From positions 275,165 to 339,164 of the forward strand of contig JAQUPX010000004.1 of assembly GCA_028716385.1 (NCBI GenBank): a stretch of 64,000 nucleotides of DNA, read 5' to 3'. How positions within the stretch are numbered: the first letter of the stretch is position 1; every line of letters begins with the position of its first letter. A program made the translations under genes and the position numbers. This stretch comes from a bacterium. Its GTDB lineage: Bacteria > Hydrothermota > UBA3073 > JACQXS01 > JAQTXJ01. A model generated the notes under the pieces. It saw only the letters and a list, made by a program, of their open reading frames with translations, ran no database searches and was not told the DNA's origin. Shown here piece by piece: positions 45,535 to 54,918 of this stretch.

Positions 45535-46614
45535 ATGAAAAAAATATGGATTTTATTGGGATTTGTTTTACTAATTGTTTCTACAGGGAACAGTCAGACT
45601 AAGCAAAGTTTGTTAAAAACAGATGTCTCTAAAAAGACAGAAACGGTACAGGGGAAACAAGAAAATCAACAGAAAATAGATCCTACTAAAAAGACAGAAG
45701 TAGTACAGGTTAATCAACAGAATGAGGACAATTCAACATCCGATAAGTGTGAAAAACTTTATGAAAAATTTGTTGATAAACAAGTAATACTTTATGGCAA
45801 TGCACTTAAATTCCTCATAGGGTTAATAACATTTTTGGGGGTAGTAATAACAATACTTGTAGCGGCTGGTTGGGTTCAGTCTTACAAGGATCGGCGAGAA
45901 ATGAAAAAAGTTCGAGAGAAACTAACATACGAGCTGAAAAATGAAATACAAAACGACATAAGAGAAATACGGGAGGAAATGCGAAAGGAAAAAGAGACGG
46001 CAGTTAAAACAATAAACCATATGAAAGAAGAAATAACTGCAATGCTTGAAGAGATTAAAGAACAAAAATCTATTGCTGAAAAATATACTGGAGAGATTGC
46101 AAAGTATAAAGAAAACATATTGCAAATACCCACTGGCATTAAAACAGAAAAAGAAGCAAGAAAATTATTAGAAGAAGGGAATGAATTTTATACCAAACAG
46201 AATTATGAATCCGCAATAAACAAATATACCGAAGCTCTTGTCCAAAGTCCCAATAGTGCAGGAGCTTATTATAATCGTGGGCTTGCGTATTATTATAAAG
46301 GAGACTTAGATGAGGCAATACGGGATTATGACAAAGCGATTACTATTGATCCTGATGATGCAGATGCTTTAAATAATCGTGGTCTTGCGTATCGTAAAAA
46401 AGAAGAGTTTGATAAAGCAATACAGGATTATGATAAAGCGATTCATATTAATCCTGATTATGCAAAAGCAATGGCAAATATGGGAACGGCATATAAACTT
46501 AAAGAGGATAAAGAAAAAGCGAAATTCTGGTGGAATGAGGCAATGAAAAGAAAAGAGTTTTTGCCGGATAAAGGGGAAAGAATCAAGAAATGGCTGAAAG
46601 AAGTTGGGGAGTGA
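45535..46614 (+). CDS. exported membrane TPR/coiled-coil protein
   Basis: 359 residues. Signal peptide-like N terminus (WILLGFVLLIVSTGNSQ), a short internal repeat (KKTETVQGKQENQQ / KKTEVVQVNQQNED), a membrane helix ~85-108 (FLIGLITFLGVVITILVAAGW), a coiled coil ~115-200, then about four TPRs and the cap NMGTAYKLKEDKEKAKFWW shared with the TPR genes at 41166 and 42255. SD AAGGAG and a promoter are visible. It is directly upstream of a secreted trypsin-like protease, so the two may cooperate. Confidence 0.75.
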   Translation: MKKIWILLGFVLLIVSTGNSQTKQSLLKTDVSKKTETVQGKQENQQKIDPTKKTEVVQVNQQNEDNSTSDKCEKLYEKFVDKQVILYGNALKFLIGLITFLGVVITILVAAGWVQSYKDRREMKKVREKLTYELKNEIQNDIREIREEMRKEKETAVKTINHMKEEITAMLEEIKEQKSIAEKYTGEIAKYKENILQIPTGIKTEKEARKLLEEGNEFYTKQNYESAINKYTEALVQSPNSAGAYYNRGLAYYYKGDLDEAIRDYDKAITIDPDDADALNNRGLAYRKKEEFDKAIQDYDKAIHINPDYAKAMANMGTAYKLKEDKEKAKFWWNEAMKRKEFLPDKGERIKKWLKEVGE

Positions 46615-46705
46615 GGTGGAATGGTAGGTAACAAATTAACGAAGAATGAGAAGAGTAGTTAATATTCGATTTCTTATTCAAAATTTAAGGAGGCAATGAA
46701 ATAGA

Positions 46706-47566
46706 ATGTTTAAATATTGTTTTTTTGTGGGTTTTTTAATTCTTTTTTTAACCAGCAATAACATCTGTTTTTCTCAAGGAGGAGTCCAAATGCAAGAAAA
46801 TGTACCAATTGCAACTGGATGGTTGTTAAATGCTACGGATAAAATGGATAGATCTGTTATAAAGTCTGTTTATTTAATATTTTGTCCGAAAACATCTATG
46901 AAAGGAACAGGGTTTCTTTTGGAAAGCGGACAGATTATTACTAATGAACATGTTATTCGTGGCTGTCAAGCAACTGACATTGTTGCTATTTCTTCTTTCG
47001 GAGAGAAAGTATTATTTAATAAATTGTCTGTTGATACAATTAGGGACCTTGCCGTTCTATTTCCTAAAATAAAATTGGATAGTGGACTTACATTGGACTC
47101 TGCTGACAATACTGTATTAGTTGGCACAGTAGTTTCAACTTGGGGATTTCCTCTTGGGTATAACGGGCCAGCTCCTCTTCTATCTGTAGGTTATTTATCA
47201 GGTTATAAAGCCGAACTAAAAGGGACGAACTATATTAAGCATCTTGTTGTTAATGGTGCTTTCAATCCAGGAAATTCGGGGGGACCTCTATTTCAAGCTA
47301 ACGACAATAAAATTATAGGAATTGTTGTTAGTAAACACTTGCCTATGAGTCAATTCCAACTCTCGGCGTTACGGGCACTTGCAAACCATAAAACAGGATT
47401 TATGTTCAATGCCACTGATGAAAAAGGAAATAAAATTGAATTTTCAGAATCACAACTAGTAGCCGATTTGCTTGAACACTTTAAGTCATTAACACAGGTT
47501 ATGATTGGAGAAGCTATTTCAGTATCAGAGTTGCGTACTTTTTTGAATGAACAAGGAATAAAATAA
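46706..47566 (+). CDS. secreted trypsin-like (HtrA-like fold) serine protease
   Basis: 286 residues. Signal peptide ending ICFSQ, then a chymotrypsin-fold domain with the full triad: His82 (IITNEHVIRG), Asp114 (TIRDLAVLFP) and Ser191 (FNPGNSGGPLF). No PDZ domain follows; instead there is a helical C-terminal ~60 residues (SQLVADLLEHFKSL). It is probably a periplasmic or surface protease. The SD AAGGAGG is placed for a two-codon ORF (ATG AAA TAG, 46696-46704) that ends one base before the real ATG, which may impose reinitiation. Confidence 0.85.
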   Translation: MFKYCFFVGFLILFLTSNNICFSQGGVQMQENVPIATGWLLNATDKMDRSVIKSVYLIFCPKTSMKGTGFLLESGQIITNEHVIRGCQATDIVAISSFGEKVLFNKLSVDTIRDLAVLFPKIKLDSGLTLDSADNTVLVGTVVSTWGFPLGYNGPAPLLSVGYLSGYKAELKGTNYIKHLVVNGAFNPGNSGGPLFQANDNKIIGIVVSKHLPMSQFQLSALRALANHKTGFMFNATDEKGNKIEFSESQLVADLLEHFKSLTQVMIGEAISVSELRTFLNEQGIK

Positions 47567-47889
47567 GAAACATATAATACTGGAATAAAGAGGCGTGTGA
47601 GTAAATGAGAACCGGATTAATAATTAACCCCTAATTTCGTCCATATTTTGGGCTAAAGCCCGGGAGGGTATTTTGGTTTGGTTGCCTGCCCCCGCCCTAA
47701 AGGACGGGGTAATTTTAAAAGGCAAAGATGCAGAGTTTAAAACAGAGAGATTCTTCGCTACGCTCAGAGTGACACACAAGAAACCCCCTTACAGAAAAAA
47801 GACTATAAACAAATAAAGACAGACAGGAATGTCTGTCCTACCACTACAGACTATAAAATGAGATAAAGAGGTAAAAAAAGAAATAACAG
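47567..47889. repeat. gene-free stretch with dispersed palindromes
   Basis: No gene is seen. It contains GGGCTAAAGCCC (~47650), CCCCGCCCTAAAGGACGGGG (47690s), a GATTCTTCGCTACGCTCAGAGTGACAC-type unit (~47748-47775; only its first 20 bases define it) and AGACAGGAATGTCTGTCCTACC-like sequence (~47818-47841). Confidence 0.6.
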
Positions 47890-49095
47890 ATGAAAAAGTT
47901 TGAAGAAATAAAGACAGGATGGGCGAGGCTGGATAAGAAGAAGCAAGATAAACTTCGCGCAATGAGAATACGAAGTTTAGGCAGGACACCCGGAAAACTT
48001 CTTACCGCAAACGGGGCTATTCCCGGGACACTCGGGTCTTTCGGGACGGTATACGGAAAATTAAGCTGGACGGGAGATAAGGCAGAAGCAAATATGGGGT
48101 TCAGACCGAAAGAAGGCGCAACCGGCGTTCTCCTGTCAAGGCGAAGATACGTTGATAATAACGGGAAAGTAAAAAGCGGGATATTTGCGATGAGTTTGAT
48201 GCCGTGGAAACCTACGGTTACAAAAGATGCAAAGTGCGGACACCTGCGGATGAACGTGTTGGGGAGAATGGCGTCCAATTATAATAGAGATATGATTTAT
48301 CCTATATGGGAACCACTTGTGAAAAACAAGAATATGAAACCATACACGGGGTATCATTATTTTATGAGCGTGAATAACCAGAATATAGGAAATGACCTCC
48401 GATGGGAGAAACTTCAAATATCCAGAGGAGTTCTAAACCCTCCCAAATGCGTATGCGCAAACAGATACGATATGGATAAAAAAGAAATACAAATATTCGT
48501 GCCGCGAACTATGGGAAGAAACCCAATAACGGTTAACCAGGTCGGAATAGGTATTTTTGACAGGATAACAGGAGACTTTTTTCATATATCGCCGGAACAG
48601 TTTAATGAAGAACTGGAAAAGAAACTTAAAGCTTCCGGACTGACAGTTAATGATTTGGAAAGAGTCCGCGTGAATTCGGTTATAGAACCTTTGAGGTTTA
48701 AATGGCAAATAAGAGAAGTAATGGAAAGTATGGATTTTAGAGTTTGGAATTCGGATTTTGGAATTAAAGAAACTGAAAAAAGAAGTATGAAGGAACATAG
48801 AGTAAACCTGGGGGTATATGGGGTAGTTCCAAAAAGAGAAATTGTTTCTCAAAAAGCTAATTTCAGGGAAGTTGTAATTGAATACGAGAAACCTTATATT
48901 AAACGGGGGAAGCGGATGAGGAGCGAACATTTGAGGTTTTATATTCATTATTATTATAAGAGAGTATCGCCCGAAACAGGGAAACCGGAATACAGTCCGT
49001 CAATATGCAGAAGAGTGATAAGGGGGTTGCCCGGGAACGAAGAGGATAGGATAGACGGGAAACATAGCGTGCCGGTGGTGATTGAGGTTTTTTAA
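47890..49095 (+). CDS. unknown protein, possibly DUF6266-like
   Basis: 401 residues, basic, with no signal peptide or membrane helix. The segment GAIPGTLGSFGTVYGKLSWTG recalls the GxxGxxGTVVGxxWKG start of DUF6266-type proteins of Bacteroidetes, but the rest (CVCANRYDMDKKEIQIFVP, HYYYKRVSPETGKPEYSPS) is not recognised. Base composition looks more GC-rich than the TPR genes next to it, and flanking gaps are full of palindromic debris, which would suit recent acquisition. There is no strong SD. The function is unknown. Confidence 0.55.
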   Translation: MKKFEEIKTGWARLDKKKQDKLRAMRIRSLGRTPGKLLTANGAIPGTLGSFGTVYGKLSWTGDKAEANMGFRPKEGATGVLLSRRRYVDNNGKVKSGIFAMSLMPWKPTVTKDAKCGHLRMNVLGRMASNYNRDMIYPIWEPLVKNKNMKPYTGYHYFMSVNNQNIGNDLRWEKLQISRGVLNPPKCVCANRYDMDKKEIQIFVPRTMGRNPITVNQVGIGIFDRITGDFFHISPEQFNEELEKKLKASGLTVNDLERVRVNSVIEPLRFKWQIREVMESMDFRVWNSDFGIKETEKRSMKEHRVNLGVYGVVPKREIVSQKANFREVVIEYEKPYIKRGKRMRSEHLRFYIHYYYKRVSPETGKPEYSPSICRRVIRGLPGNEEDRIDGKHSVPVVIEVF

Positions 49096-49658
49096 GACGG
49101 TGGACAGAAAACAAAAAGAATTTTAGGACGCACCCTCCAAACAGAACGGCGGGCAGGGATAAACGCAGATTAACCCTCCTACGGCGGGCAGGCAGGATTT
49201 GCCCTTCACTCTCTTCAGGATAACAATCTCTAACTAACGTAAGAGTTTGTAAACAAAATAAAAGAAAGAGAAAAAAGTACAAAGAAAGAGTTGGATATAG
49301 AAAAAACAACTGAAAGTATTAAGTGGATTCTCATATAGATTCTCGCAGATTAAAAAACAAAGAACAAAAACAGAAATCACAGAGTATGAAATTATAGAGT
49401 TAAAAAAATGAACAAAAAACAGATAGTCTCGCGCAAAGCCGCTAAGACGCAAAGAAGAGATTAGAAGATTAACAAATTACAGAAAAAGATAAGATGGATT
49501 CCTGTCACCGCCGCAGCGGGATCTAAGGATTTTCGCCATGCCTTCGGCAGGTAAACAGGAATGACACCTAGCGGAGAGGAGGAGTATGTTAAAAAGATTG
49601 ACAAGAGAGAAAATTTTGATTAATAGTAAATAAATTTGGAATAGGAGAAAATAAATAT
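49096..49658. repeat. gene-free stretch with nested palindromic elements
   Basis: No gene is seen. Contents: a CCTCCAAACAGAACGGCGGG module (~49131), CGGCGGGCAGGCAGG (~49180), a C/F hairpin GGATAACAATCTCT ... AGAGTTTGTAAAC (49219-49254), degenerate CGCAAAG/CGCTAAGACGC tracts (~49430), and a nested family D element at 49496-49565 (arms GGATTCCTGT / ACAGGAATGAC; inside, a family A-like CACCGCCGCAGCGGGATC and an ATGCCTTCGGCAGGT palindrome). Confidence 0.7.
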
Positions 49659-51362
49659 ATGAAAGACGGAGCGAAGAAGTCTGCGGTTATCCTGTTTGCA
49701 GATATTGTCGGATGTTCGGAAATGTCCAATAACCTGCCGATTGAAGAATACGCTAAAATTATCGAACAGTTCCATAGATGCGGGAATGAAGTGTACGAAC
49801 TCCTCGGATTACACAACTATAACGATGATGAAGTAATCGAAATCGAGGCACGAGGAGACGAAATATGCCTTATCCTTCATAGAGGAATAAATGAAGAAGA
49901 TACAGTAAAAGATATTAGAGACGTGTTACTTTTTGCCATATATCTGAAGTGCTTGTGGAGAGTAAGCGAATATAATAAAAACAGACTTAAGAACGGGCTT
50001 GCCCCAAGAGACGTGGCTATCGGGATTAACCAGGGGGTAGTATATTTTTACAGCACCGCAGTTAAACATATGAGGAAAACACCAAAAGTCTCCGAAGGAT
50101 ATGCCATTAATTTAACTAAGAGAATCGAAGCCGTTTCACGAAGCGGAAAAGAATCTAAAATATTCGTTTCGGATACCATATATTATTACGTAGAAAAAAG
50201 CAAAGAATTAGAGTTCGTAAGACTTAAAGAGTTTCCCGTCGGAGAAATAAAAGGAATAACAACCATCCCTAACCTTTGGGAATGCACGAAAATAAAAACC
50301 GATTCTTTGCCTTTGAGAGATAAAATAGAATTAAGTAATGAGGAATGGGAACAATATAAACACCTTGTTACGAAAGATTTTTGGAGAGACGTGCTTATCG
50401 AATTAACTTCAAAAGGCGAGGAAAAGAATAAGATAGAACCGAGGAAAACTCTAAAAGGCGCAGATAAAGAAACACAAAATAAATACGATGAAGCTTATAA
50501 GAATTATATTACGGGAAATTACGGCAAAGCCATAGAACTACTGACGGGAATAATAAAAATCAATTCCAATTTTGCGGAAATTTTTTACAATCGCGGGTTT
50601 GCATATGCTAAAAAAGAAGAGCCGGATAAGGCGATACAGGATTACGATAAAGCCATTAGTATTGACCCTACTTATGTAGAAGCATTCAATAACCGCGGAG
50701 TTGCATATTATCATAAAGGCGATTTAAATAAGGCAATACAGGATTACGATAAAGCTATTAGCATTGATGCTACTTATGCAAGAGCTTTTTATAACCGTGG
50801 GCTTGCATATGATAATAAAGGGGATTTCGATAAAGCTATAAAGGATTTTGAGAAAGCTATTAGTGTTGATGCTAATTACGCAGAAGCTTTTAATAATCGC
50901 GGCGGGACTTATGCCAAAAAGGGCGACTTAGATAAGGCAATAAAGGATTTTGACAAGGCTATCAGCATTAATCCTAATTTTGCGGACGCTTTTTATAATC
51001 GTGGGTTTGCGTATGACGATAAAGGAGAGTTAGATAAGGCAATACAGGATTACGATAAAGCAATCAGCATTAATCCGAATTATGCGAAAGCTTTTTATAA
51101 TCACGGGGTTGCGTATGCTAAAAAAGGCGATTTAGATAAGGCGATGCAGGATTATGATAAAGCAATTAGTATTGATGCCAATTATGCGGATGCATTTTAT
51201 AATAAGGGGTGCGTGTATTCTTTGAAAGGCGATAAAGAAAACGCCCTTAAATATTTATCCAGAGCGATAGAGTTGGATGGTACAAAGAAGAAAGAAGCGA
51301 AAGAAGATAACGATTTTGAGGAGTTGTGGAAGGATGGGGAGTTTAAGAGGGTTGTGGGGTAG
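49659..51362 (+). CDS. class III nucleotide cyclase domain fused to TPR array
   Basis: 567 residues. Residues 8-205 form a class III cyclase homology domain: metal Asp15 in LFADIVGCSEMS, second metal Asp67 in EARGDEICLIL, and the Asn/Arg pair in YAINLTKRIEA. A linker (~210-265) leads to about eight TPRs (NNRGVAYYHKGDLNKAIQDY type) and a charged tail. The visible metal and Asn/Arg residues suggest an active enzyme making cAMP or cGMP, with TPRs as sensor or scaffold. SD AGGAG is present. There is no membrane segment. TPR DNA units match those of the other TPR genes here, so the fusion may have formed by recombination at the repeats. Confidence 0.8.
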   Translation: MKDGAKKSAVILFADIVGCSEMSNNLPIEEYAKIIEQFHRCGNEVYELLGLHNYNDDEVIEIEARGDEICLILHRGINEEDTVKDIRDVLLFAIYLKCLWRVSEYNKNRLKNGLAPRDVAIGINQGVVYFYSTAVKHMRKTPKVSEGYAINLTKRIEAVSRSGKESKIFVSDTIYYYVEKSKELEFVRLKEFPVGEIKGITTIPNLWECTKIKTDSLPLRDKIELSNEEWEQYKHLVTKDFWRDVLIELTSKGEEKNKIEPRKTLKGADKETQNKYDEAYKNYITGNYGKAIELLTGIIKINSNFAEIFYNRGFAYAKKEEPDKAIQDYDKAISIDPTYVEAFNNRGVAYYHKGDLNKAIQDYDKAISIDATYARAFYNRGLAYDNKGDFDKAIKDFEKAISVDANYAEAFNNRGGTYAKKGDLDKAIKDFDKAISINPNFADAFYNRGFAYDDKGELDKAIQDYDKAISINPNYAKAFYNHGVAYAKKGDLDKAMQDYDKAISIDANYADAFYNKGCVYSLKGDKENALKYLSRAIELDGTKKKEAKEDNDFEELWKDGEFKRVVG

Positions 51363-51760
51363 GACGCGGGGAAGGGGAAAACAAAAGTTAGAAGATTGGA
51401 ACCACGAGATTACACACGATTTACACGAGAAAATAAACAACAGAGAATAGATTTTTCAACAGGGATTTAACCCAGCTGAGCTGGATAACTTGGACTAAGC
51501 TCTTGCGGCGCAAAGTCCAAGTAAAGAGACTTTTACGAGATTGACAGAGAAGAAAATAAAAATTATTGGCCACGGATAAAAGACACGCCTGCCTGCCGGC
51601 AGGCAGGGATTTTCACGGATTCCAGAAAGGACTCGGGACTACATAAAAATTAAAATGGTAAAAGAAACAACATTCCAAAGAGAAATTATTTCTTGATTTT
51701 TTATACTACCTTAGTAAATTAAGAAAATAGGAGATTTTTATGGAGTGAAAAAAGATACCA
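51363..51760. repeat. gene-free stretch containing intergenic tract copy 2
   Basis: No gene is seen. 51457-51620 is homologous to 37739-37890. Site 1 here holds a 55-nt insert (51469-51523: CAGCTGAGCTGG, ATAAC, then a TTGGACT/AGTCCAA hairpin); site 2 holds a 22-nt insert (51585-51606, CCTGCCTGCCGGCAGGCAG). Degenerate CACGAGATTACACACG tracts flank it at ~51400-51430. Confidence 0.75.
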
Positions 51761-52936
51761 ATGAAAAGAAAAACTAAAAAATGGGTTGGATATGGTATTA
51801 TAGGCATTTTAATAATGGTATATATCATTATTATCCTTTTTAATAAATCTATTTTTTGGTATAACAAAGGAGTTGTCTTAGTAAGATTTGGTAGAAATGA
51901 AAAAGCATTACAAGCATACGAGAAAGCGATAGAGATAAATCCGAAGTTTACAAAGGCATGGTATAATAAAGGGACTGTGTTAGGAGATCTTGGCAAACCT
52001 GATGAAGCAATGAAAGCGTATGAGAAAGCAATAGAAATAGATCCGAAGTTTGCAATTGCTTGGTATAACAAAGGAGTTACCTTGGTGAAGTTTGGTAAAA
52101 ATGAACAGGCATTACAAGCATATGAGCAGGCGATAGAGATAAAGCCGAAGTATCTAAAGGCATGGTATAATAAAGGGACTGTGTTAGGAGATCTTGGCAA
52201 ACCTGATGAAGCAATACAGGCATACGAAAAAGCAATAGAGATAGACCCAAAATATGCAATTGCTTGGTATAACAAAGGAACCATGTTGTGTGAACTTGGC
52301 AAATATGAGGAAGCGCTACAATCGTATGAGAAAGCAGTAGAAGCAGATCCTAAAAATGAAAATATGTGGAACAACAAAGGGACTATATTAATAAGGCTTA
52401 ATAGATACGAGGAAGCGCTGAAAGCTTTTGATAAAGCAATAAAAATAAATTCGAAAAATGAAAGTTTCTGGGGGAATAAAGGGAGTACATTACTGAATCT
52501 TCGTAAGTATGAAAAAGCAATACAGGCATATGATAAGGCAATAGAGATAAATCCCAAAAATGCAAAAATATGGGATGGTAAGGGGACGGCATTAATAAGA
52601 CTAGGAAGGTATGAGAAAGCATTGGAATCGTATGAAAAGGTGATAGAAATAGAACCGAGTGATACAGAGGCATGGAACAATAAAGGCGGTGCATTAGGCA
52701 TTCTTGGTAAGCTTGATGAGTCATTAGAAGCTTATAACAGAGCAATAGAAATAAATCCAAATTATGCAGAAGCGTGGAAGAATAAAGGGCTTACTTTAGA
52801 AAAACTTGGTAAAAGAGAAGAATCGCAAAAGGCTTATGAAAAAGCGAAAAGCTTACATTTTTGTCCTGAAATGCTTTCACCAAGGTTTTATGGTTCCTCC
52901 AAAAAGATACCTTTATCAGAAGGGTATACTCACTAA
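51761..52936 (+). CDS. membrane-anchored TPR protein (second TPR type)
   Basis: 391 residues. A membrane helix near the N terminus (WVGYGIIGILIMVYIIIILF) is followed by ten TPRs of a different flavour: WYNKGTVLGDLGKPDEAIQ.YEKAIEIDPK. A 60-nt stretch around 51955-52011 recurs exactly 204 nt downstream (two TPR units), so the array expanded recently. The C-terminal tail (LHFCPEMLSPRFYGSS) is unassigned. Partners are unknown; it is adjacent to the cyclase-TPR gene in the same direction. Confidence 0.75.
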   Translation: MKRKTKKWVGYGIIGILIMVYIIIILFNKSIFWYNKGVVLVRFGRNEKALQAYEKAIEINPKFTKAWYNKGTVLGDLGKPDEAMKAYEKAIEIDPKFAIAWYNKGVTLVKFGKNEQALQAYEQAIEIKPKYLKAWYNKGTVLGDLGKPDEAIQAYEKAIEIDPKYAIAWYNKGTMLCELGKYEEALQSYEKAVEADPKNENMWNNKGTILIRLNRYEEALKAFDKAIKINSKNESFWGNKGSTLLNLRKYEKAIQAYDKAIEINPKNAKIWDGKGTALIRLGRYEKALESYEKVIEIEPSDTEAWNNKGGALGILGKLDESLEAYNRAIEINPNYAEAWKNKGLTLEKLGKREESQKAYEKAKSLHFCPEMLSPRFYGSSKKIPLSEGYTH

Positions 52937-53004
52937 AGAAATACCGATTAACTACTATTACTTTGTTGACTTTTGTGAAATTCACATTAGGATAACAAAA
53001 TACG

Positions 53005-54918
53005 ATGTTAAAAAACAAGACTTTTCTACCTGCGGTTAGGTTGATTCTCGCCAGCAGTTCACCGAGACGGATAGAAATGATGAAGGCGGTTTTCCCGACA
53101 ATAGAAGTTATGAGTCCTGAAGTTGACGAAAATATAACGGATATGCTGCCGGAAGATTATGTCCTCACGATTGCAGAAAAAAAAGCTATGAGCGTCGTCA
53201 AAAAAGTAGACGATAGTATTGTAGTTTCCGCAGATACCATAGTTACCCTTGATAACAAGATATTCGGAAAACCAAAAACCGAAGACGAAGCGCGAGATAT
53301 GTTGAAAACACTTCGCGGAAAAGAACATTTCGTTTATACGGGAGTTTTTATCGTAAAGAGCCCGGGTAACATTGTGCGGAACTTTGTGTTTAAGAGTATA
53401 GTGAAAATAAAAATGTTGAGCGACTCCGAACTTGAGGAGTACATAAAAACGGCTTCGTGGCAAGATAAAGCAGGCGCATACGGAATACAGGAAGAACCGA
53501 ACATCGTAGAATCTTATAAAGGAGATTATAATAATATTGTTGGACTGCCGATAGATAAAACCGTCGAAACCGTAAACAGGCTTGCGAACACTTCCCTGCT
53601 GACGGCAGAAGACATCGCATTCCCGGAAGGCAATGGAGTAGTTAAAAAAGATAAACTCGTAATATTCGTGCCGAATATGATACCGGGAGACAAAGGCGAA
53701 ATCAGAATTGTAAAAAATAAGAAATCTTACGCGGAAGGGTTTATGGACGTTCTTGTTGAACCCTCCCCGAACAGGATAAAACCCGAATGTTCACATTTTG
53801 GAATGTGCGGCGGGTGTATAATGCAGAATTGTGATTACCCGTCACAGTTGAAGTATAAAGAGAAGTGGGTGAAAGATAACATTCATAAGACACTAAAATC
53901 AGAGCCTGTCGTGCATCCGATTGTTGCATCCCCGGATATATGGAGTTACAGAAATAAAATGGAGTTTTCTTTTGGAATAGATATCAGGGGAGAGTTGAAT
54001 TTAGGACTGCATAAAGCGGGTTCGTTCAGCAAAATAGTAGATATTAAAGAATGCAAAATATTTTCTCCGTATGTTTCCGAGATACTGGAGTTCATCCGCG
54101 AGTATGCAAAGAAAACGGGGCTTCCTACTTATGATTCGTTTACGCATAGAGGTTTCTGGAGGTATGTCGTAGTTCGGAAAGGAAGCAATAATAGTATGTT
54201 ACTGAATGTCGTAACAAGATATGAAGACCCCCAGGTAGTTTATGAATTAGCAAAAAAGATGATGGAGAAGTTTAACTTTATTAAAGGCGTATTGTGGACA
54301 CTTGCTTCGAGCATAGGTGACGCGATAAAAGTGGAAAAAACGGAATTAATGATGGGAATTGATTATCTTGAAGAGCAAATCGGGGCGTGTAAATACAGGT
54401 TTGGCGTGTTTTCGTTCATACAAACGAACATAAAAACAACGGAGCAAATATATGATAAACTTCTTTCTTTTGTTGAGCCTGAAGACAGCGTGCTTGATTT
54501 GTATTCGGGGATAGGGAGTATTGCAGTTTACGTTGCGAATAAAGCGAAATCCGTTGTCGGAATAGAGCTTTTACAGGAATGTATGAAATGGGCGGACGTT
54601 AACGCGGGACTTAATAATATAAAGAATGTTTCTTTTATACAGGGAGACGTGAAAAAGGTTTTGTTTGAGTATAAAGATGAAGTAAAGACGGTGATTTTAG
54701 ACCCGCCGCGTGGAGGGATAGCCCAGAAAGTAGTTGAAAGAATATTGGAATTAAAGCCTTCAAAGATTTTGTATCTTTCCTGCCAACCGGCTACGTTTAC
54801 GAGGGATTTGAATTATTTTGAAGAGAATAATTACATTACGAAAGAGATTTTCCCGTACGATATGTTCCCGCATACGGGGCATCTGGAGAGTCTGGCAGTG
54901 GTGGAGAGAAAAGAATAG
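53005..54918 (+). CDS. Maf nucleotide pyrophosphatase - RlmD/RumA-type rRNA methyltransferase fusion
   Basis: 637 residues in one uninterrupted frame. Residues 11-195 are a complete Maf domain: LASSSPRR, Asp77 in VSADTIVT, FGKP and GDYNNIVGLP. Such enzymes hydrolyse noncanonical or modified NTPs. About 200-255 is a TRAM-like beta barrel, then a 4Fe-4S cysteine set C262, C268, C271, C276. About 490-637 is the SAM domain: LDLYSGIGS, DPPRGG (~565) and the catalytic Cys in YLSCQPATF (~592), which match 23S rRNA m5U methyltransferases. The fusion is unusual; the two parts are normally separate genes. The start is ATG 53005. Confidence 0.88.
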   Translation: MLKNKTFLPAVRLILASSSPRRIEMMKAVFPTIEVMSPEVDENITDMLPEDYVLTIAEKKAMSVVKKVDDSIVVSADTIVTLDNKIFGKPKTEDEARDMLKTLRGKEHFVYTGVFIVKSPGNIVRNFVFKSIVKIKMLSDSELEEYIKTASWQDKAGAYGIQEEPNIVESYKGDYNNIVGLPIDKTVETVNRLANTSLLTAEDIAFPEGNGVVKKDKLVIFVPNMIPGDKGEIRIVKNKKSYAEGFMDVLVEPSPNRIKPECSHFGMCGGCIMQNCDYPSQLKYKEKWVKDNIHKTLKSEPVVHPIVASPDIWSYRNKMEFSFGIDIRGELNLGLHKAGSFSKIVDIKECKIFSPYVSEILEFIREYAKKTGLPTYDSFTHRGFWRYVVVRKGSNNSMLLNVVTRYEDPQVVYELAKKMMEKFNFIKGVLWTLASSIGDAIKVEKTELMMGIDYLEEQIGACKYRFGVFSFIQTNIKTTEQIYDKLLSFVEPEDSVLDLYSGIGSIAVYVANKAKSVVGIELLQECMKWADVNAGLNNIKNVSFIQGDVKKVLFEYKDEVKTVILDPPRGGIAQKVVERILELKPSKILYLSCQPATFTRDLNYFEENNYITKEIFPYDMFPHTGHLESLAVVERKE

